From assembly GCA_019637105.1 (NCBI GenBank), contig JAHBWF010000083.1, positions 1 through 33,988 on the forward strand: a stretch of DNA of 33,988 nt. Reading direction: 5' to 3'. Below the pieces are notes generated by a model, which saw only the letters and a program-made list of their open reading frames with translations, was not told the DNA's origin and made no database searches. Shown one piece after another: positions 29,376 through 33,988 of this stretch. The position numbers and the translations under genes were made by a program. The stretch is from Labilithrix sp. Lineage in GTDB: Bacteria; Myxococcota_A; Polyangia; Polyangiales; Polyangiaceae. Every line of letters begins with the position of its first letter. Position 1 is the stretch's first letter.

Positions 29376-30274
29376 ATGTACCGCGCGGGCGACGTGCCGA
29401 GCGCCTTGCGAAACATGGTCACGAAGCTGCTCGCGCTCTCGTAGCCGAGGTCCAGCGCCACGCGCTGCACGGTCGCGCCGCGGGAGAGCTTCTGGATGGC
29501 GAGGATGACGTGGAGCTGCTGGCGCCAGCGACCGAAGCTCAAGCCCGTCTCCGCGACCAGGAGGCGGTTCAAGGTGCGCTCGCCCACGCCGATTCGCTTC
29601 GCCCACGTCTTCGTCGTCGCGCGGTTCGCCGGATCGGCGATCATCGCGTCCACCAGGCGCCGGAGCCGCGGATCGAGCGGCATCGGCAGGCGATGCTTCT
29701 CGATCGAGACCGCCGCGAGCTCGTCGAGGAGCACGCCCACCAGGCGCGCGTCCGGGCCTTCGAGATCGTAGAGCGCGGGACGCGTCGCCAGGCGAAGCAA
29801 GAGCTCGCGGAGGAGCGGCGTCACCGACACCGCGCAGCAATCCCGCGGGAGGTTCGGCGCCGCGCCGGGCTCGACGAAGACGCCGTAGCCCTCGAGCGGC
29901 GCGCGCGCGCGGATCCGATGCGTCACCGACGCGGGGATCCAGAGCGCCGATCGCGGCGGCACGATCCAGAGGGCGCTCGACGCTTCGCAGATCAGCTCTC
30001 CGCGCACCAGGTACACGAGCTGCGACTCGCGGTGCGCGTGGGGCTCGCTCTCGAGCCCGCCGCTCTCCATGCTGAGCCCGATCGCGTTCGCCGGTCGTGC
30101 GACCGTGTTCTTCCAGCGCCCGCCCGCCTCGAGCGCGAAGCGGCTCGCGAGCGAGTCGAGCGACGCCGCCGACGCGCCACGGGGCTCGTTCGCCACGCGG
30201 ACGTCTCCGCGAAACGTCCAGCCCGTCGGCCGCGCGATCCGTGTCGCCCCCGAGCTCCGCCGCTTCGACGTCAT
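29345..30274 (-). CDS. AraC-family transcriptional regulator with cupin ligand domain
   Basis: A 309-residue regulator. An N-terminal cupin-like sensor is visible (HAHRESQLVYLVRGEL, residues 79-94; PPRSALWIPASVTHRI). The C-terminal AraC domain has two helix-turn-helix motifs (about 223-243 and 268-290). The second ends YESASSFVTMFRKALGTSPARYM, the standard family signature. The chosen start is ATG 30274. GTG 30196 (VANEPRG) has a better ribosome-binding site (GGAG eight bases upstream) and would shorten a basic N-terminus. It is divergent from the siderophore-interacting protein gene, which it probably controls. The ligand is unknown. Confidence 0.9.
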   Translation of the reverse strand: MTSKRRSSGATRIARPTGWTFRGDVRVANEPRGASAASLDSLASRFALEAGGRWKNTVARPANAIGLSMESGGLESEPHAHRESQLVYLVRGELICEASSALWIVPPRSALWIPASVTHRIRARAPLEGYGVFVEPGAAPNLPRDCCAVSVTPLLRELLLRLATRPALYDLEGPDARLVGVLLDELAAVSIEKHRLPMPLDPRLRRLVDAMIADPANRATTKTWAKRIGVGERTLNRLLVAETGLSFGRWRQQLHVILAIQKLSRGATVQRVALDLGYESASSFVTMFRKALGTSPARYMASRLTASSS

Positions 30275-30346
30275 GGCCGATTCGATGAATAATTTGTCCT
30301 GATTACGCAATGCGGTCAACGGCGTCGGTCGCCTAGGTTCTCGTCC
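30275..30346. promoter_or_regulatory. Divergent promoter region between AraC regulator and SIP gene
   Basis: This 72-bp gap is AT-rich at 30280-30312 (ATGAATAATTTGTCCTGATTACG) in an otherwise GC-rich context. It should hold both promoters and the regulator site. No clear -10 or -35 pair or iron-box palindrome can be assigned. Confidence 0.4.
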
Positions 30347-31096
30347 ATGCCCCCGTCCTCCACCGCGCCCTCGGGCGTCGTCGCGTCCGTGTTCCACCGC
30401 CTCGTCTCGCGCCGCGCCAGGGTTCGCGAGGTCGAGCCCGTGAGCGACGCGTTCCGCCTCGTCACGCTCGTCGGGGAAGATCTCGAAGGCCGCCGCTGGG
30501 CGCCCGGCGACATGATCCAGATCGGCTTCACCGGCCTGGCCGGGCGTGCGTACACGCCGCTCTCCTTCGACCCGCGGACCGGCGTCGCCACGTTTCTCGG
30601 TTACGTCCACGGCGACGGTATCGCGTCGCGTTGGCTCGCCTCGGCGACGATCGGAGAGCCGCTCTTCCTCGTCGGCCCGCGGTCGGCGCTGGACCTCGAC
30701 GCCGCGCGTCGGCCGACGCTCTTCTTCGGCGACGAGACCTCGTTCGGCACCGCGGCCGCGATCCGAGCGACGCCGGAGGGCACGCGAGGGGTCGCGTTCT
30801 CGTTCGAAGTGAACGCCGCGGAGGCCTCGCGCGTCGCGCTCGAGCGGATCGGCGTCACGAGCGGCGTGACGATCACCGCGCGTGAGCCGCAGGATCGCCA
30901 CCTCGAGCGCGTCGAGAGCGACCTCACGAGGGCGCTCCGCGCGGAGCCGGAGACGCGATGCGTCTTCACCGGGAAGGCTTCGTCGATCCAGCGCCTCTAC
31001 AAGGCCGCACGGCGCGCGGGCGCCTCCGCGAAGCAGATCACGAACGTCGCCTACTGGGCCCCCGGACGGAAGGGGTTCTCCGGCGTTCAGCGCTGA
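30347..31096 (+). CDS. Siderophore-interacting protein (FAD-dependent ferric reductase, ViuB-like)
   Basis: A 249-residue flavoprotein. The FAD-binding domain has GDMIQIGF and RAYTPLSFD (RxYT flavin motif, about residues 65-73). The NAD(P)H-binding part includes TLFFGDETSFGTAAAIRA. The C-terminus CVFTGKASSIQRLYKAARRAG and ITNVAYWAPGRKGF is typical of the SIP family. Such enzymes reduce ferric siderophores in the cytoplasm to release iron. The divergent AraC regulator fits siderophore-type control. No siderophore transporter or synthesis gene is in the window. A haem- or other flavin-reductase role cannot be excluded. Confidence 0.85.
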   Translation: MPPSSTAPSGVVASVFHRLVSRRARVREVEPVSDAFRLVTLVGEDLEGRRWAPGDMIQIGFTGLAGRAYTPLSFDPRTGVATFLGYVHGDGIASRWLASATIGEPLFLVGPRSALDLDAARRPTLFFGDETSFGTAAAIRATPEGTRGVAFSFEVNAAEASRVALERIGVTSGVTITAREPQDRHLERVESDLTRALRAEPETRCVFTGKASSIQRLYKAARRAGASAKQITNVAYWAPGRKGFSGVQR

Positions 31097-31108
31097 GGCG
31101 AACACGCG

Positions 31109-31157
31109 GTCGCGCCGATCCCGGGGACCGAGGACGCGGATCGGAGATCGGCGCGAC
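31109..31157. terminator. Hairpin downstream of the SIP gene, possible terminator
   Basis: GTCGCGCCGATC (31109-31120) and GATCGGCGCGAC (31146-31157) are perfect 12-bp complements with a 25-nt loop. It lies 13 bp after the SIP stop. No T-run follows. Confidence 0.4.
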
Positions 31158-31267
31158 GCGCCGGAGCGCTTCGGGCGCCGAGGCGCTGAAGTCGCGCCCG
31201 GGCCCGCCGCGGCAGCGCCGCGTCGAGAAGGCGGGCGCGGCGGGCGGTTCGCCGGTACGATGCGGGC

Positions 31268-32590
31268 GTGCCTCGTCGTCCGCAGATGTCCGCCGCGACG
31301 GTCGCGCTCCTCGGCGCGCTCGCCCTCGTCCCGCTCTCGTCGGCGTGCCGCTCGAACGGCGGTCGGCCGAGCGACGCCCACGTCACCCTGACCGAGGGCG
31401 GCGCCGAGATCTCGCTCGGCGCGAAGAAGGCGCCGCTCCCGGCCGAGGACGTCGGCAAGGAGACGCCCGCCGTCTCTCAGGACGACGCGGGCAAGCGGCT
31501 CGCGTACCGGACGACCTCGGGGATGGCGCGGATCCTCTACGTGATCGGCGACGGCCTGTTCGTCGGTCCGCTCGTCGCGTTCCCCGCCGATTTTCGCGCC
31601 GTACCCGACACCGATCACGCGCTCGGTCCGCTGTTCGAGACGGCGGGCGCGCGCCGCGGTGAGCTCGTCCGCGAGGTGCGGCGCGAGAAGGGCGACGCCG
31701 GCGTCGTGCGTCTCCTGGTCGACGCCGCCTACGTCGACGATCCGGCGTGGGAGGCGACGGCGAAGGAGGTCCCGGCGGCCGAGGCGGCCGCGCTGCGCGA
31801 CGGGCTCGCGGGCGGCCTCGAGGTGGGCAAGCCGGCGATCGCCCTCCGCCGCGCGGTGACCGTCGTCGACCTGAAGGCGCCGGCGCAGGCGAAGCTGGTC
31901 GCGGCGCGCGCGAAGGAGCTGGCGGCGGGCGCCGAGGAGCCGAAGGCCGTGGCCGCGCTGCTCCGCGCGGTGCTCGCGAGCGACAAGGCCAAGGCGGCCG
32001 AGATCGGCTGCGACGTCCTCGCGAAGAACGCGGCCGCGCCGGACGACGGGCGCGCGGCGCTGGTCGAGGCGGCGACGCTCGCGATCGCGGCGGCCGACGC
32101 GACCTGCCCCGATCCGAAGCTCGTCGAGGCCGTCGTGGTGGCCGACGCCTGTCTGCCGTACTACCGCTGCACGGAGGCCGGGCCCGTCTCGTGGAGCGAC
32201 ACCTCGAAGCAGGACGAGCCCCTCTGCACGAAGGCCGATCTCGCGAAGGCGATCGCGGGCGAGCTCGAGCGAACGACGCGCGACGTGCTCGAGAGCGGCA
32301 CGACGCGCCCGGGCCTGTTCGCGTACGCCTCGCTCGTCGCGAAGGACCGCGTCCCCGCGGCGTTCGTCGCGGCGCAGGCGCGCCGGCGCTACGCGCTGAC
32401 GCAGCCGGCCGAGCCCCCGTGCGACGGCAGCCTCGCGCCCGGCACCGCGTGCCATTGCGACGAGGCGACGGTGCGCCTGTTCGCGTGCAAGCAGCCGGAG
32501 GCGAGCCACGTCCACATCGGCGTGTGCCGCTTCGACGTCGACGACAAGCAGAAGAAGATCCACAACGTCGTCGCGACACCGCCGCCCTGA
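31268..32590 (+). CDS. Lipoprotein of unknown function with Cys-rich C-terminus
   Basis: A 440-residue predicted lipoprotein. The GTG start gives MPRRPQMSAATVALLGALALVP, with the lipobox Cys at 27 (LSSAC). ATG 31286 is an alternative. The middle is Ala/Lys/Glu-rich and helical (for example AARAKELAAGAEEPKAVAALLRA), like HEAT- or TPR-type helical repeats. The C-terminal part carries Cys residues (CLPYYRCTEAG, CDGSLAPGTACHCDE, FACKQPE, HIGVCRFDV). No known enzymatic motif was seen. It is convergent with the glycosylase gene, with 39 bp between. The function cannot be assigned. Confidence 0.75.
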   Translation: MPRRPQMSAATVALLGALALVPLSSACRSNGGRPSDAHVTLTEGGAEISLGAKKAPLPAEDVGKETPAVSQDDAGKRLAYRTTSGMARILYVIGDGLFVGPLVAFPADFRAVPDTDHALGPLFETAGARRGELVREVRREKGDAGVVRLLVDAAYVDDPAWEATAKEVPAAEAAALRDGLAGGLEVGKPAIALRRAVTVVDLKAPAQAKLVAARAKELAAGAEEPKAVAALLRAVLASDKAKAAEIGCDVLAKNAAAPDDGRAALVEAATLAIAAADATCPDPKLVEAVVVADACLPYYRCTEAGPVSWSDTSKQDEPLCTKADLAKAIAGELERTTRDVLESGTTRPGLFAYASLVAKDRVPAAFVAAQARRRYALTQPAEPPCDGSLAPGTACHCDEATVRLFACKQPEASHVHIGVCRFDVDDKQKKIHNVVATPPP

Positions 32591-32629
32591 GCGCGCGCCG
32601 CGACGTCCACGTCGCCGGGCGCCGCGGCG

Positions 32630-33919
32630 TCAGCGTCGACGTGAATGGCCGCGCGTCGCGGAGCCCGTCTTCCCCGGCGCCACCGCGGAGCCCGTCTTCC
32701 CCGGCGCCGTCGCGGAGCCTTTCTTCCCCGGCGCCGGGCTCGTCGCTCTCCCCGGCGCCGCCGGGCTCGTCGCTCTCCCCGGCGCCGGCGCGCTCGCGTC
32801 CGTCGCGGTCACGGCGCTCTTCTTCTTCGGGGCGTTCGTCGCGGTCGCGATCGCGCCCCCGCGCCGGGCGTAGTCCTTCGCGTTCGGCCCCGCGGGGGCC
32901 GGCGTGGCGGGCGCGCTCGTCTTCGCGTCCGCGTCCGCCGGCGCCGCGCGCTCGGGGATGAACGACGCGGCGCGGGCGGCGAAGCTTCCGGCCGGAGCGG
33001 AGGCCGCGCGGCCTTGCGTCTTCTTCGCCTCGAGCTCCTCGAGCGTCTTCGGCCAGTCGCCGCGCATGAGGCGCGAGAGCGAGCGATCCGCGAGGAGCTT
33101 GCCGTCCGTCTGGCACGTCGGGCAGTAGTTCGACTCGTTGTCGGCGTAGCGGATCCGCTGGACGGGCCGCGCGCAACGCGGGCACGGCTCGCCGTACTTG
33201 CCGTGGACGGCCATCTCCGGGCGGAAGGCGGTCACCTTCTCGGGGAACTCGCCGGCCTCCTTCCGCAGGCGGTCGGTCCACTCCTCGAGCACGACGTGGA
33301 TGGATGCGTGGAGCCGCGCGATCTCCTCGTCGGTCAGCCGCGACGTGAGCTTCACCGGCGACATCCGCGCGTGGTGCAAGATCTCGTCGGAGTAGGCGTT
33401 GCCGATGCCGCTGAAGAGGCGCGGATCGGTGAGCGCGCGCTTCAGCGTGTGGTTCTCGCTGCGCAGGCGCGCGGCGAACGCGCCGACGTCGGAGCCGAGC
33501 ACCTCGACGCCGCCGGGGTCGAGCGCGGCGAGCCCGTCGGCGCGCACGAGGTGGACGCTCGCGCGCTTCTTCGTGCTCGCCTCGGTGAGGAGCAGCGTCC
33601 CGCTGTCGAAGTCGAACGCCGCGAGCCCGAGCTTGCCCGGGACCGGCGCGCCGGCCGGCTTCCACTTGAAGCGCCCGGCGACCATGAGGTGGATGACGAG
33701 GTAGAGCGCGGCGGGGCCCGCCTCGTCGCCGAGCCCGAGGACGATCCGCTTGCCGAGCCGCGACGCGCTCACCACCCGCCGCCCCGCGGCGGCCGCGAGC
33801 GGAGGTTCCGCCGTCCGGAGGACGAACGGGCTCGCCAGCCGCACGCGCTCGAGCGTGTGGCCGAGCGTCCGCGCCGCGATGTGCTCGATGTAGACGTCGA
33901 CGTCGGGCAGCTCCGGCAT
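32630..33919 (-). CDS. Formamidopyrimidine-DNA glycosylase family protein (Fpg/MutM-like) with long repetitive tail
   Basis: A 429-residue base-excision repair enzyme. MPELPDVDVY gives the N-terminal Pro2 nucleophile and Glu3. Lys57 (RLGKRI), GIGNAYSDEIL (Asn174) and a zinc finger (Cys246, Cys249, Cys266, Cys269) are all present. It should remove oxidised purines and cut the DNA strand. The catalytic fold ends near residue 275. After that comes a low-complexity Ala/Pro/Lys/Ser/Gly tail of about 140 residues, including nine-residue APGKTGSAT-like repeats. Typical Fpg has about 270 residues, so the tail is unusual. The MPELPDV (not MPELPEV) start places it in an Fpg/Nei side group; substrate preference is open. 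Confidence 0.88.
   Translation of the reverse strand: MPELPDVDVYIEHIAARTLGHTLERVRLASPFVLRTAEPPLAAAAGRRVVSASRLGKRIVLGLGDEAGPAALYLVIHLMVAGRFKWKPAGAPVPGKLGLAAFDFDSGTLLLTEASTKKRASVHLVRADGLAALDPGGVEVLGSDVGAFAARLRSENHTLKRALTDPRLFSGIGNAYSDEILHHARMSPVKLTSRLTDEEIARLHASIHVVLEEWTDRLRKEAGEFPEKVTAFRPEMAVHGKYGEPCPRCARPVQRIRYADNESNYCPTCQTDGKLLADRSLSRLMRGDWPKTLEELEAKKTQGRAASAPAGSFAARAASFIPERAAPADADAKTSAPATPAPAGPNAKDYARRGGAIATATNAPKKKSAVTATDASAPAPGRATSPAAPGRATSPAPGKKGSATAPGKTGSAVAPGKTGSATRGHSRRR
32658..32790. repeat. 27-bp tandem repeat encoding the MutM-like tail
   Basis: Units of 27 bp begin at 32658, 32685 and 32712 (GCGGAGCC). A variant continues with GGGCTCGTCG at 32736 and 32763. Each unit encodes nine residues, such as APGKTGSAT and APGRATSPA, on the minus strand. 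About five units are present, in frame. Confidence 0.85.
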
Positions 33920-33988
33920 CGCCGCGACACTCTACCACCTGCCGCGGTCGGGCATCCGGCGCGCGAGTCGCCGCGGTCGCGCTCTTCG

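Noticed and set aside
26693-30292. A 1199-residue plus-strand open frame
   Set aside because: It is antisense to the kinase and AraC genes, with no domains.

Overview
The window is very GC-rich throughout and packed with genes. It has several marks of the Myxococcota (myxobacteria): a secreted PHP-type hydrolase ending in a MYXO-CTERM-like tail (Cys, hydrophobic stretch, Arg cluster), an MXAN_2562-like outer-membrane barrel, many lipoproteins with Asp/Ala/Gly-rich tails, cysteine-repeat lipoproteins, a membrane-linked Ser/Thr kinase and an imuA-imuB-dnaE2 mutagenesis cassette. It looks like ordinary chromosome. There is no rRNA, tRNA, CRISPR array, phage block or intact insertion sequence that I could recognise.

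Layout. 1-1102 (-): an S4-domain rRNA pseudouridine synthase that runs off the left edge through a 48-bp tandem repeat. 1127-2746 (+): CehA/McbA-like metallohydrolase, with its start codon only 24 bp from the divergent synthase. 2743-4349 (-): two coupled paralogous lipoproteins built from calcium-loop-like repeats. 4350-4764: AT-richer regulatory spacer. 4765-5016 (+): ribbon-helix-helix protein. 5107-6924 (+): lepA. 7117-9012 (+): SUKH (SMI1/KNR4)-like plus propeller-like protein. 9142-12828 (+): an M16 protease pair (active, then inactive subunit) and a D-2-hydroxyacid dehydrogenase, tightly spaced. 12847-14247 (-): biotin carboxylase. 14392-15516 (-): EEP-family lipoprotein. 15742-22209 (-): dnaE2, imuB and imuA, transcribed as imuA-imuB-dnaE2. 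22373-23254 (+): LarE. 23276-24897 (-): Cys-rich lipoprotein and outer-membrane barrel. 24898-25737: no intact gene, but decayed coding fragments. 25738-26802 (-): M48-like lipoprotein. 27065-28864 (-): Ser/Thr kinase. 28865-29344: repeats and a hairpin. 29345-30274 (-) and 30347-31096 (+): AraC regulator divergent from a siderophore-interacting flavoprotein. 31268-32590 (+): unknown lipoprotein. 32630-33919 (-): Fpg/MutM-type glycosylase with a repetitive tail.

Themes. DNA damage tolerance and repair are represented by the ImuA/ImuB/DnaE2 cassette and the MutM-like glycosylase. The cassette has a candidate LexA-type operator over its start. Cell-envelope proteins dominate the rest. Several genes carry in-frame minisatellites whose unit is a multiple of 3 bp (48, 36, 27 and 27 bp), so repeat-number change would alter protein tails without frameshift. 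The most unusual features are a 134-bp inverted-repeat element read in frame inside dnaE2, and the coupled lipoprotein pair with a composite calcium-loop and hairpin repeat.

All calls come from reading the sequence. No database search was possible, so names rest on motifs, and start codons are judgments where noted.
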